Positions 17,127 through 25,595 of a stretch of 64,000 nt of DNA are shown here, piece after piece. The notes below the pieces were generated by a model, which ran no database searches, was not told where the DNA came from, and saw nothing but the letters and a program-made list of their open reading frames with translations. Within the stretch, counting starts at the first letter, position 1; every line of letters begins with the position of its first letter. Origin of the DNA: Arthrobacter globiformis. GTDB taxonomy: Bacteria > Actinomycetota > Actinomycetes > Actinomycetales > Micrococcaceae. The DNA lies in the NCBI RefSeq assembly GCF_030818015.1, contig NZ_JAUSZX010000001.1, positions 558,001 through 622,000 on the forward strand, in the 5' to 3' direction. The position numbers were made by a program, and so were the translations under genes.

Positions 17127-17978
17127 ATGAGTCGAGTGGGTGAACCGGATGTCCGGCCGGAGCTTCGGTCTGGCGGCGGCTCCGGCTCTGCCGTAGCTGA
17201 CAAGGTGGACGCTTTCTTTGGCGGCATGGACGGGCACGGTCGCGTCATAGTCCGGTAGCTGCCCCTCTCCGTCACCGTGCTGCTGGTGGTTGCCGCCGCG
17301 GCGGTCTTCCACCCCGAGACGCTGGCCGATCCACGCTTCCGCCTCGCCTTGCTGGCCCACACGGCGCTTTTTGTCCTGAGCGTGGCCGTTCCCTGGGGCA
17401 GGCTCCCGGCGGCCGCATACGCCGTGATTCCGGCGCTGGACTGCGTTGCCATCGGCTTCACACGGGAGGCCGGCGGTCCCAACTTCAACGTCCTGAGCCT
17501 CCTGCTGGTCTTTCCAGTGGTCTGGCTGTCCGTCGACCGCAACCGGGCCGGCGTCGTCCTCGCCGTGGCCGCAACCGTCCTCAGCACCGTGCTGCCGGCC
17601 GCGGCCTTAGGTACACTGCCCACCCAGGGCTCGCTAATCCGGACGATCTTCCTCTGTTCCATTGCCGACACCGGCATCGGCATGGACGCACAGGAGCAGG
17701 AACGGGCATTCACCAGGTTTTTCCGGTCCGCCCGCTCGCGAGAGACGGCCATCCCCGGCGCCGGCCTGGGGCTGCCCGTCAGCAAGACCATTGTTGAGGG
17801 GCACGGCGGTTCCATCAGCCTGCGGAGTGCACCGGGCAAGGGGACCACGGTGACGGTGAGCCTCCCGTCGCCTGAGGCGGCGTCTCCTGAGGCGCCCTAT
17901 CGAGAGCCGGCGTCAGCTGCCGCGGAGAGCATGCAGTCCGCCCACGTAAACTGGCAGCATGCGGTTGGTAGCGAGTGA
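17127..17978 (+). pseudogene. Remnant of a sensor histidine kinase (nonsense mutation plus internal deletion)
   Basis: One reading frame runs from the ATG at 17127, after a GGGGGGAAG ribosome-like site, through a TAG at 17256-17258, then stays open in the same frame to 17978. The first part is a cytoplasmic N-terminus and several membrane segments (LLVVAAAAVF, ALLAHTALFVLSVAVPW, VLSLLLVFPVVWLSV). It then jumps at about 17650 directly to the end of a HATPase domain: DTGIGMDAQEQERAFTRFFRS, GAGLGLPVSKTIVEGHGGSI, GKGTTVTVSLP. The dimerisation/His-phosphorylation domain and the N-box are missing, so no kinase could be made even with read-through. The stop is explained by a single CAG to TAG change. 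The 3' end overlaps the HAD gene by 20 bp. No response regulator is adjacent. Confidence 0.8.
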
Positions 17979-18777
17979 CATAGACGGAACGATCCTTGGG
18001 CACGACGGAAAAATCAGTGACCGCACCGTCCGTGCCTTCCACGCCTGCCGGAGGGCCGGCGTCGAACTCGTCTTTGTCACCGGCCGCCCGCCGCGCTGGC
18101 TGCACCCGCTCGAGGAGCAGTTGGGCCACACCGGCACCGTGATTTGTTCGAACGGCGCCGTGGTGTGGGACCTCGAAGCGGACAAGGTTGTCTCGGCGCA
18201 GACCATGGCCATCGACGACATCTTCGAAATCCGGCGGATCATCAAGAAGGTGCGCCCCACCGCCCTCTTCGCCGCCGAAACCCTCACCGGCTTCCACCTC
18301 GAGCCCGGCTTTATCGAAAACGGCTCAAGCGAACTCCTCTCCGAATTTACCCCTGCTCCGCTGGCCTCGACGCTCACCGCGGAGGACGCCGTCGTCAAGT
18401 TCCTGGCCATCGTCCGCGAAGGTACGGCCGACGAGTTCCTCGCGGAGGTGAGCCCCGCCGTCGGAAGCCTCGCGTCGGTAACGCACTCGGCGCCCACCGT
18501 CGCCATGCTGGAGCTCGCCGTGCCCGGGATCAACAAGGCCGTCACGCTGGCCGACTACGCCGCTTCGCTGGGGATTGATGCCGCGGACGTCGTGGCGTTC
18601 GGCGACATGCCCAACGACATTGAGATGCTCCGCTGGGCTGGCCACGGCTACGCCATGGCCAGCGGGCATCCGGAGGCGATCCGGGCGGCCGGCCAGCAGG
18701 CGCCGCATTTTGACGACGACGGCGTGGCCCAGATTCTCGAGGAAAAGCTCGCCGCGCTGGGGCTTCAGCTGCCGTAA
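17959..18777 (+). CDS. HAD-superfamily (Cof-type) phosphatase
   Basis: A 272-residue cytoplasmic HAD hydrolase of the Cof/IIB type. Motif I is LVASDIDGTILG (nucleophile Asp, second Asp), motif II FVTGRPPRW, and motif IV VVAFGDMPNDIEMLRWAG (GD-x3-ND). Family members dephosphorylate sugar phosphates, flavin or pyridoxal precursors; substrate here is unknown. It starts 20 bp before the end of the broken kinase frame. It is a distant paralogue of the HAD protein at 38225-39070. Confidence 0.88.
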   Translation: MRLVASDIDGTILGHDGKISDRTVRAFHACRRAGVELVFVTGRPPRWLHPLEEQLGHTGTVICSNGAVVWDLEADKVVSAQTMAIDDIFEIRRIIKKVRPTALFAAETLTGFHLEPGFIENGSSELLSEFTPAPLASTLTAEDAVVKFLAIVREGTADEFLAEVSPAVGSLASVTHSAPTVAMLELAVPGINKAVTLADYAASLGIDAADVVAFGDMPNDIEMLRWAGHGYAMASGHPEAIRAAGQQAPHFDDDGVAQILEEKLAALGLQLP

Positions 18778-18884
18778 GCCGGCCGTCGCCCGCCTGCCAC
18801 CGAATTCCCGGCTGGCGGTCAACTTGCGTTCATGTCCGCACCATAGGGTGTGGCCTGTTGGGTGAGTGACCGATAGGGGACATC

Positions 18885-19127
18885 GTGGCCAGGAAAAAGA
18901 TCAACAATGCGGCCGAGGCTCCGCTGCGTCCCGTGGAGCCGGCCCCTCACTGGTCGTCCCTGCGCGAGGGGGACCGGGTCAGCGTCCGGCTGTCGACCGG
19001 ATTCGAAACCGGCGGCCGCGTTTCGGCCGTCACTCCGGACCGCACCGTGGTGTGGGTGGATCTCGACGGCGGCCGCGGCCGCACCCTGTTGCACTGCAGC
19101 GACGGCGTGGAGATCCTGCCGGCCTAA
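18885..19127 (+). CDS. Small conserved-looking protein of unknown function (80 aa)
   Basis: Starts at a GTG with TAGGGGAC just upstream. The product is small and mixed-charge: MARKKINNAAEAP, then REGDRVSVRLSTGFETGGRVSAVTPDRTVVWVDLDGGRGRTLLHCSDGVEIL. The second half alternates beta-strand-like segments, as in a small SH3-like or KOW-like barrel; this is a shape guess, not a recognised family. It is 24 bp before the glycerophosphodiesterase gene and may be co-transcribed with it. Confidence 0.6.
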   Translation: MARKKINNAAEAPLRPVEPAPHWSSLREGDRVSVRLSTGFETGGRVSAVTPDRTVVWVDLDGGRGRTLLHCSDGVEILPA

Positions 19128-19150
19128 AGGAGCCCCGCTAAGCTTCGGGG

Positions 19151-20008
19151 ATGACGGGAACCCTGCCTTACTTCTCTGCTGGTGGGCCTGAACGCGGGCC
19201 TGCCTCCGGACCTGCTTCCGGGCCGGGCGGCCCCGTGGCGGATAGGCCGGTGGCCATGGCCCACCGCGGATTCTCGCTGGCCGGCCTGGAAAACTCGCTG
19301 GCGGCGTTCCGCGCCGCCGTCGAGCTTGGCTATTCCCACCTTGAGACGGATGTCCACACCACGTCCGACGGCGTGCTGTTCCTTTTCCACGACCGCACCT
19401 TGGACCGGGTCACTGACGGCCGTGGCAGGATCCATGACCTCACCGCGGACCAGGTGCGGGGGGTGCGGATCGGCGGGACGGAGCCCGTGCCCACGTTCGA
19501 CGAACTTGTGGCGGCGTTTCCGGACGCGTGCTTCAATCTCGACGTCAAGGACTGGCACTCAGTGCCCAGCGTCGTGGCCGCGATAGAGCGCCACCGGGTC
19601 CACGACCGCGTGCTGATCGCGAGTTTCTCCGACCGCCGGCGCCGCGCGGTGCTGCAGCAGCTCAGCCGCAGGACCGCATCATCGGCGGGAACACTGGCGA
19701 ACGCCCTCTTCCTGGTGCTGGGGCCGCTGCTGTCCGTTGGCACGCTGGGGTCACCGGTGCGGGCCGTGCTGCGCCGGGCGCTGCGCGACGTCGATGCCCT
19801 GCAGGTGCCGGTCCGCTACCGGGCCGTTCCCGTCGTCACGCCGGGATTTGTTCGCCGGGCGCATGAGCTCGGGCTGTATGTGCACGTCTGGACCATCAAC
19901 GACCCTGCCGAGATGCACCGGCTGCTCGACCTCGGCGTGGACGGGATCGTCTCCGACCGCGCCGACCTGCTGAAGGAAGTCCTGCAGGCGCGCGGGCAGT
20001 GGGCCTAG
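19151..20008 (+). CDS. Glycerophosphodiester phosphodiesterase
   Basis: Hydrolyses glycerophosphodiesters to glycerol-3-phosphate and an alcohol. The 285-residue protein is a GDPD TIM barrel with VAMAHRGFSLAGLENSLAAF (catalytic HR and metal Glu), HLETDVHTTSDG, LFHDRTLDRVTDG and CFNLDVKD, ending VHVWTINDPAEMHRLLDLGVDGIVSDRADLL. There is no signal peptide; the first 35 residues are Gly/Pro/Ala-rich and poorly conserved in look, so the true start may be later. Likely cytoplasmic phospholipid turnover. Confidence 0.9.
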   Translation: MTGTLPYFSAGGPERGPASGPASGPGGPVADRPVAMAHRGFSLAGLENSLAAFRAAVELGYSHLETDVHTTSDGVLFLFHDRTLDRVTDGRGRIHDLTADQVRGVRIGGTEPVPTFDELVAAFPDACFNLDVKDWHSVPSVVAAIERHRVHDRVLIASFSDRRRRAVLQQLSRRTASSAGTLANALFLVLGPLLSVGTLGSPVRAVLRRALRDVDALQVPVRYRAVPVVTPGFVRRAHELGLYVHVWTINDPAEMHRLLDLGVDGIVSDRADLLKEVLQARGQWA

Positions 20009-20033
20009 GTATCCAGCTGGGCGCGCCCAGAAC

Positions 20034-20480
20034 CTAGCCGCGTCCCAGACCCGTGCCCGGGTCCTGGTCCCCCTCCGAAGGATCTGCCCGCAGTTCCTCC
20101 GGATCCGGATCGGGTAGCCCTGCCGGGCCGGGGACGCCGCGCGCTGCTTCAGGCGCGTCCGTGGCGCCGGCCGCGCCGATGCCGCCGGACGTCGCCGCTC
20201 CGGTTGACTCGTCCGCTGACTCCTCCGTGCCGGGCGTGCCTTGGCCTCCGCCCGCCTCGGTGCCCGGGCCCTGCGGCGTGTAGGTCGTACCGCCGCTTTG
20301 CTGCGGACCGTCACCACCATCCCCGGCGTTGGAACCTTCGCTGATGGAGGAGTGGACCTGGATGTCCTCGTCGGATGCTCCGGGCTCAGGAACGTGGGCG
20401 TCATCCGTGGGATCGGACGTCTGCGCCAGGTCCTCCATCGCGTTTTCCGCTGCTTTGCCAATGCTGTCGCCGATTCCCAT
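20034..20480 (-). CDS. Acidic, low-complexity hypothetical protein (148 aa)
   Basis: AAGGAGCAAGCTG directly precedes the ATG at 20480, which is chosen over the longer open frame. After a short MGIGDSIGKAAENAMEDLAQ head, which could form an amphipathic helix, the protein is Gly/Pro/Asp/Glu-rich and predicted disordered. No family recognised. It is divergent from another small disordered protein gene at 20654. Similar composition to the protein at 25596-26144 suggests a shared stress or desiccation role; this is inference. Confidence 0.65.
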   Translation of the reverse strand: MGIGDSIGKAAENAMEDLAQTSDPTDDAHVPEPGASDEDIQVHSSISEGSNAGDGGDGPQQSGGTTYTPQGPGTEAGGGQGTPGTEESADESTGAATSGGIGAAGATDAPEAARGVPGPAGLPDPDPEELRADPSEGDQDPGTGLGRG

Positions 20481-20653
20481 CAGCTTGCTCCTTCGATACG
20501 TTCCGGCTGGGCCGGACTGTGCGGCATCTGACTGTTCCAGAATTATCAGCATGCTTACAATTAGTCCAGTGTTGCCGGACCGCGGCAGCATGAGTCCGTC
20601 ACCGAAGTCCGTCGCCACGCCGGCGTACTAGTTCCAAGGAGGACCGCAGGACC

Positions 20654-20881
20654 ATGAGCACCTACCACCCCGAAAATGACCCGGCCAACCCGGACCGGGA
20701 CGCCGCCAGGGCAGATGAAGCCAAGACAAAGGGCACAGCCAGCGGGGATTCGGCCGCTACGCCCAACCCCGACCCCTTGGAAGGCAACGTCACGGGTCTT
20801 GAGCCCGGCGGGGGAGTGCCGCCCGGCGAGACGCCGCCCGCCGAAGACCAGATGAGCGGCGACCAGGGGCACGACGAATAA
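20654..20881 (+). CDS. Small disordered protein, resembles DUF6480
   Basis: A 75-residue protein with an excellent ribosome site (AAGGAGGACCGCAGGACC before the ATG). It is hydrophilic, beginning MSTYHPENDPANPDRDAAR and ending with PLEGNVTGLEPGGGVPPGET and PPAEDQM. The Pro/Gly-rich tail resembles a small family I recall as DUF6480; the name should be treated as tentative. It is 28 bp upstream of the TPP enzyme gene and probably in the same transcript. Confidence 0.65.
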   Translation: MSTYHPENDPANPDRDAARADEAKTKGTASGDSAATPNPDPLEGNVTGLEPGGGVPPGETPPAEDQMSGDQGHDE

Positions 20882-20909
20882 GTAGGACGACTATCAGAAG
20901 GAGTGCGCG

Positions 20910-22772
20910 ATGGCTGACCGGCTGGTTGCCGACGTGATGGTGGAGCGCCTCAAAGCCTGGGGCGTCAACAGGGTCTTCGGCTACAGCGGGGACGGCATCA
21001 ACGGTTTTATGGGCGCGCTGCGCCGCAGCACCGAGGGCCGCAGCGGCGGCGCAGCCGATAGCGCTGACGCGGGAGCCGGCGTCGAATTCGTCCAGGCCCG
21101 GCATGAGGAAACGGCGGCGTTCATGGCCGTCGGGCACGCCAAATACACCGCACAGGTGGGCGTGGTGACGTCCACGCAGGGTCCGGGCGCTGTGCACCTC
21201 CTGAACGGGCTCTACGACGCCAAGCTGGACAGCGTCCCGGTGGTGGCCATCATAGGCCAGCAGAGCCGGAGCGTGCTGGGCTCGGCCTACATGCAGGAAA
21301 TCGACCTGCTCACGCTCTTCAAGGATGTGGCGGCCCAGTTCGCGCAGATGGTCAGCACCCCGGAGCAGCTTCCCATGGTTCTGGACCGCGCCTTCCGCAC
21401 GGCCCTCGAAACCCGCACTCCGTGCGTTGTGATTGTGCCGCACGACATCCAGAAGGCCCCGGCCCCCGAGCTCGACCAGGAACACGGCATCATCGTCACC
21501 GCGCCGGAATGGCAGCCCGCCCGGGTGCTGCCCCACGATGATGACCTGGCCAGGGCCGCCGAGGTACTGGGGGCCGGCAGCAAGGTGGCATTCTTGGTGG
21601 GGCAGGGCGCGAAGAGCGCCCAGGCCGAGGTGATCGCACTGGCGCAGCAGCTGGACGCCGGCATCACCACCAGCCTCCTGGGAAAGCCGTACATGGATGA
21701 GACGCTGCCGTTCGCGGCCGGCACCATGGGGCACCTCGGTTCCACCGCCAGCGCCCACCTGATGGGGAACTGCGACACACTTCTGATCATCGGCTCCAAC
21801 GACCCGTGGACCGAGTTCTATCCGAAACCCGGCGCTGCCCGGGCTGTGCAGGTGGACATCGATGGCCGGAAGGTCGGAAACCGCTACCCCGTTGAAGTGG
21901 GCCTCGTGGGCGATGCCGCCGAAACCCTTGCCAGGCTCGCGGAACTGCTGAACGGCGCCGGAGGGCAACCAGGCGGCCCACCAGAGGCAGGGGCCCGCAA
22001 GCAGTGGCGGGCGGACGTGGAGGAGCAGGTCCGCAGCTGGCGGTCTCTCGCCGAGGAGCGCTCCCGCGTTCCGGCCAAGCCCGTCAACCCGGAGCTCGTG
22101 GTCCGCGAGCTCAGCGGCCGGCTGCCGCGCAACGCCCAGGTGAGTGTCGACGTCGGGAGTTGCGTTTACTGGTATGCCCGTCAGCTGACCCTTCCGGAGG
22201 GGGTGCCGGCGCACCTTTCGGGGACTCTCGCCAGCATGGGCTGCTCGGTTCCGTACGGGATCGCGGCCAAGCTGGCCCGGCCGGACAGGCCCGTGGTGGC
22301 CCTGGCCGGCGACGGTGCGATGCAGATGGCCGGGATCGCCGAGCTGGTCACCGTCGCACACCGCTGGCGGCAGTGGTCTGACCCACGCTTCGTGGTGTGC
22401 GTCTTCAACAACCGTGATCTGGCGGAGGTCACGTGGGAGCAGCGGGAAACCGAGTCCGAGCCACGGTTCCCGGCCAGCCAGGAAATCCCGGACTTTCCCT
22501 ACGCCGGATACGCGGAGCTGCTGGGGCTGACCGGCATTCGGGTTGACTCCCCGGAGCAGCTGGCCAGTGCATGGGACCGGGCGCTCGCGGCTGAACGCCC
22601 GGTGGTGATCGAGGTCCTGACCGACCCGGACGTGCCACTACTGCCGCCGTTCCCGGCGGGAGCGGAAAAGCTGGACGGCATGCGGTCCGCGCTCTCCGAG
22701 GAAGGCGAATCCGGGGAGGGTGCGGCGGCGTTGCTGGACACCTATGCGGGCCAGGAAGCGTCCCAAACCTGA
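20910..22772 (+). CDS. Thiamine-pyrophosphate-dependent enzyme, YdaP/pyruvate-oxidase-like
   Basis: A 620-residue protein of the acetolactate synthase/pyruvate oxidase superfamily. The N-terminal pyrimidine-binding domain begins VMVERLKAWGVNRVFGYSGD and includes QARHEETAAFMAVGHAKYT (catalytic Glu); the central domain includes LVGQGAKSAQAEV; the C-terminal domain has the TPP motif GDGAMQMAGIAELVT and the closing NN of VCVFNNRDL. The GYSGDGINGF start is characteristic of the YdaP-type proteins, which in Bacillus subtilis are general-stress proteins. A GAAGGAG ribosome site fixes the start. The substrate (pyruvate or another 2-keto acid) cannot be decided here, and it is not the biosynthetic IlvB. 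Confidence 0.85.
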   Translation: MADRLVADVMVERLKAWGVNRVFGYSGDGINGFMGALRRSTEGRSGGAADSADAGAGVEFVQARHEETAAFMAVGHAKYTAQVGVVTSTQGPGAVHLLNGLYDAKLDSVPVVAIIGQQSRSVLGSAYMQEIDLLTLFKDVAAQFAQMVSTPEQLPMVLDRAFRTALETRTPCVVIVPHDIQKAPAPELDQEHGIIVTAPEWQPARVLPHDDDLARAAEVLGAGSKVAFLVGQGAKSAQAEVIALAQQLDAGITTSLLGKPYMDETLPFAAGTMGHLGSTASAHLMGNCDTLLIIGSNDPWTEFYPKPGAARAVQVDIDGRKVGNRYPVEVGLVGDAAETLARLAELLNGAGGQPGGPPEAGARKQWRADVEEQVRSWRSLAEERSRVPAKPVNPELVVRELSGRLPRNAQVSVDVGSCVYWYARQLTLPEGVPAHLSGTLASMGCSVPYGIAAKLARPDRPVVALAGDGAMQMAGIAELVTVAHRWRQWSDPRFVVCVFNNRDLAEVTWEQRETESEPRFPASQEIPDFPYAGYAELLGLTGIRVDSPEQLASAWDRALAAERPVVIEVLTDPDVPLLPPFPAGAEKLDGMRSALSEEGESGEGAAALLDTYAGQEASQT

Positions 22773-22826
22773 CTGTATGACGCAGCAGGCAAGCGCATTC
22801 CCGCGAGGTAATGGCAGGATGGTGCC

Positions 22827-23951
22827 ATGCGTATTCTCATCGCCCCTGACAAATTCAAGGGATCACTGACCGCCGTCGAAGCCGCCGCCGCCATGGCCGA
22901 GGGTGCACTCCGCGTCTATCCCGACGCCGTGACCACCCAGTTTCCGGTGGCCGACGGCGGCGAGGGAACCCTCGAAGCCGCCGTCGCCGCCGGCTACGAG
23001 GAAAGGATCAATGCCGTTGTCGGTCCCATCCTGGCCCCGCTTGGCGCCGCCTGGGCGCTCCGGAAGGACCAGTCCGGCGCCACCACCGCTGTCATCGAGA
23101 CGGCGCAGGCTTCCGGTCTGGCCCACATGGAGCCCACCCCGGAGAACTCCCTGCGGGCACACAGTTACGGCTGCGGGCAGCTCATTGCCGCTGCCCTGGA
23201 CGCCGGGGCCACGGAAATCGTGCTGGGCGTCGGCGGCTCGGCCATGACCGACGGCGGCAGCGGCGCCCTGCGCGCCCTGGGCCTGAAGCCGCTCGACGCC
23301 GCGGGGAACGTGGTGCCGCTGGGTGGCGGTTCACTGTCCGACGCCGTTTCCCTGGATGTCACCGGGCTGGATCCGCGGCTGTCCGCTGTCAGGTTCCGGA
23401 TCGCCGTCGATGTCCAGAGCCCGCTCTACGGCACTGCCGGTGCCGCGCACGTCTTCGGCCGCCAGAAGGGCGCAGACGACGACGCTATTGAGAAGCTCGA
23501 CGCCGGGCTGCGCAACTGGGCGTCCCTCCTCCGGGAAGCGACGGGCCGGGACGTCAACGTTCCGGGCGCCGGCGCCGCCGGCGGCTTCCCGGCGTCGTTC
23601 CTGGCATTCACCCAGGCGACGCTCGAAGGCGGATTCGCACTGGTTGCCGCCCTGACGGGGCTGGCCGAGAAGCTTGCCGACGCCGACCTGGTGATCACCG
23701 GCGAGGGCTCTATGGACTCCCAGTCGCTCACCGGCAAGGCCCCGATCGCGCTCGCGGAGGCCGCCCGCGAGCGCGGCATTCCGGTGGTCGCGGTGGCGGG
23801 ACGCATTCTGGTCACGCCGGAGGAGCTGGCCGAACACGGTGTGGTGGCTGCGGCGCAGCTGCTGGACGTCGCGCCCAGCCCGCAGGATGCCATCTCCGAC
23901 GCCGGCAAATACCTCGCGTGGGCAACTCGCCAGGTGCTGGAAGGGGCCTGA
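22827..23951 (+). CDS. Glycerate kinase (GarK family)
   Basis: Phosphorylates D-glycerate (to 2- or 3-phosphoglycerate). The 374-residue protein shows the family's opening MRILIAPDKFKGSLTAVEAA, VADGGEGTLEA, LGVGGSAMTDGGSGALRALG, GAGAAGGFPASFLAF and VITGEGSMDSQSLTGKAP. Start ATG at 22827 follows GGCAGGATGG. It follows the TPP enzyme by 54 bp; a link through a glyoxylate-carboligase-like route (2-keto acid ligation, then glycerate) is possible but not supported by a tartronate semialdehyde reductase in the window. Converges on the DUF6328 gene. Confidence 0.93.
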   Translation: MRILIAPDKFKGSLTAVEAAAAMAEGALRVYPDAVTTQFPVADGGEGTLEAAVAAGYEERINAVVGPILAPLGAAWALRKDQSGATTAVIETAQASGLAHMEPTPENSLRAHSYGCGQLIAAALDAGATEIVLGVGGSAMTDGGSGALRALGLKPLDAAGNVVPLGGGSLSDAVSLDVTGLDPRLSAVRFRIAVDVQSPLYGTAGAAHVFGRQKGADDDAIEKLDAGLRNWASLLREATGRDVNVPGAGAAGGFPASFLAFTQATLEGGFALVAALTGLAEKLADADLVITGEGSMDSQSLTGKAPIALAEAARERGIPVVAVAGRILVTPEELAEHGVVAAAQLLDVAPSPQDAISDAGKYLAWATRQVLEGA

Positions 23952-23959
23952 GCGTCAGC

Positions 23960-24457
23960 TCAGTCTCCCGCCCTTTTGGCCCTCCGGTGCAGGTGCACGG
24001 GGACATAGGCCAGGAGGATGGCCAGCACGGCCAAGAGCACGCCGCCCGCGGTGAGGCCGACGGTGCGACCGGCTGTAACGTCGAACACCAAGGCGGCGGT
24101 CCCCACGCTCAGGGCCGCCACGCCGCCGAGGGCGATCTTGGTGATGTTGTCAGCGCTGGCCACGAGGGTGGCTTTGAGCCGCTTCCGGAACAGCCGGCGG
24201 TGGACGCTGACCGGCAGGAGGATGAACGCCGTGGTCAGTGCGGCGAGGGCCACGTTGACGAGGTAGAGCGTGACCTGGAAATCATCGAGTGTTTCAAAAC
24301 GCTGCTGGAACGGCAACGTCAGCAGGAAGCCGGCCAGGATCTGGACGCCGGTCTGCAGGACACGCAGCTCCTGGATCAGTTCCATCCAGTTCCGGTCCAG
24401 CTGCTCCTCGCGGGTCTCGTTTCTGCCGCTGCCAGCCAGGGCTTCCGGATCGATCAT
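23960..24457 (-). CDS. DUF6328 family membrane protein
   Basis: A 165-residue protein with a cytoplasmic N-terminus containing NWMELIQELRVLQTGVQILA and FLLTLPFQQRFETLDDFQ, then four hydrophobic segments. This pattern matches the actinobacterial family I know as DUF6328, function unknown. The ribosome site GAGGAGGG precedes the ATG. It sits among stress-type genes and is divergent from the SDR gene. Confidence 0.75.
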   Translation of the reverse strand: MIDPEALAGSGRNETREEQLDRNWMELIQELRVLQTGVQILAGFLLTLPFQQRFETLDDFQVTLYLVNVALAALTTAFILLPVSVHRRLFRKRLKATLVASADNITKIALGGVAALSVGTAALVFDVTAGRTVGLTAGGVLLAVLAILLAYVPVHLHRRAKRAGD

Positions 24458-24635
24458 GAACCCTCCTCTGTCTGGCCCGCTGCGGGCGTGCTTGCTCCAA
24501 ACCTAGGCTCAAGTCTGCCCCAATTCAATAAATACTAAGTTTGCTGACTAGTCTTTGTGCCAGGTGGTGGACTTGCTCCTCAAACCTGCGTTAGGTTCGA
24601 ACAACCGGCAGCCCGACAATGTGAGCAGGTGGACA

Positions 24636-25535
24636 ATGACCGACCCAGCCAAGCAGCCTGACCAGCCCGGGGATCCCCGCGGGACGTATCATTCCGGGCC
24701 CTTTCCAAGGCAGGAACAGAAGCAGCCGGGCCTGACCGCCCCGATGGATCCCCAGCCGGACCACGGTGAGCTGAGTTACGAGGGAAGCGGAGCGCTGGAG
24801 GGCAAGGCGGCGCTTATCACAGGCGGCGACTCCGGCATCGGCAAAGCGGTGGCCATCGCCTTCGCACGCGAGGGGGCCGACGTCGCCATTTCCTATCTTC
24901 CCGAAGAGGAGGACGACGCGCAGGACACTGCCGAATGGATCCGCAAGGCCGGCCGGCGGGCTCTGCTCCTCGCCGGTGACGGCAGGAACGAGGACTTCAG
25001 CACGGCGATAGTCGATGATGCTGTTACCGAGTTCGGCCGGCTCGATGTTGTGGTGCTCAATGCCGCCTACCAGAAGAACCGCGACAGCCTTGAGACCCTG
25101 CCCACGGAGGAATTCGACCGCGTCTTCAAGACCAATCTGTACTCGCTGCTGTGGACTGCCCGGGCAGCGGTGCCGCACCTGAAGGCGGGTGCCTCGATCA
25201 TCACCACGGCCTCCATCCAGGCATTCAATCCGTCTCCCGGGCTCATTGACTGCGCCATGACCAAGGCGGCCCAGGTGGCCTTCACCAAAGCCCTCGCCCA
25301 GGAACTGGGGCCCAAGGGGATCCGCGTCAACGCCGTGGCGCCCGGGCCCATCTGGACGCCGCTCATCCCTGCCACCGAATGGCCGGACAAGCTGCCCAAA
25401 TTCGGTCAGGACACACCCTTGCAGCGCGCCGGGCAGCCCGCCGAGCTCGCCCCGGCCTACGTTCTGCTGGCGTCCGACGCCGGTTCGTACATGTCCGGGG
25501 CGGTGGTTCCCGTCACCGGCGGCAAGGGCCTTTGA
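24636..25535 (+). CDS. SDR-family oxidoreductase resembling general stress protein 39, catalytic Tyr replaced by Cys
   Basis: A 299-residue short-chain dehydrogenase with the extended N-terminus typical of the YdaD/GSP39 and YhxC group (HSGPFPRQEQKQPGLTAPMD). The nucleotide motif is ALITGGDSGIGKAVAIAFA, then VLNAA, and the active-site Ser in TTASIQAF. In the normal YxxxK position the sequence is LIDCAMTKAAQ: the codon at 25251-25253 is TGC (Cys206), while Lys210 is kept. Tyr is the acid/base of nearly all active SDRs, so activity is doubtful or altered. The start at 24636 is chosen because GCAGGTGG precedes it; the frame is open upstream to 24555. It is followed by an acidic disordered protein gene, and the context suggests stress induction. 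Confidence 0.88.
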   Translation: MTDPAKQPDQPGDPRGTYHSGPFPRQEQKQPGLTAPMDPQPDHGELSYEGSGALEGKAALITGGDSGIGKAVAIAFAREGADVAISYLPEEEDDAQDTAEWIRKAGRRALLLAGDGRNEDFSTAIVDDAVTEFGRLDVVVLNAAYQKNRDSLETLPTEEFDRVFKTNLYSLLWTARAAVPHLKAGASIITTASIQAFNPSPGLIDCAMTKAAQVAFTKALAQELGPKGIRVNAVAPGPIWTPLIPATEWPDKLPKFGQDTPLQRAGQPAELAPAYVLLASDAGSYMSGAVVPVTGGKGL

Positions 25536-25595
25536 TTTTTCCCGCAATGCCAGCAATTCCCAGCCAAACAATTCCCCACCAAGCAGGAGGAACAG

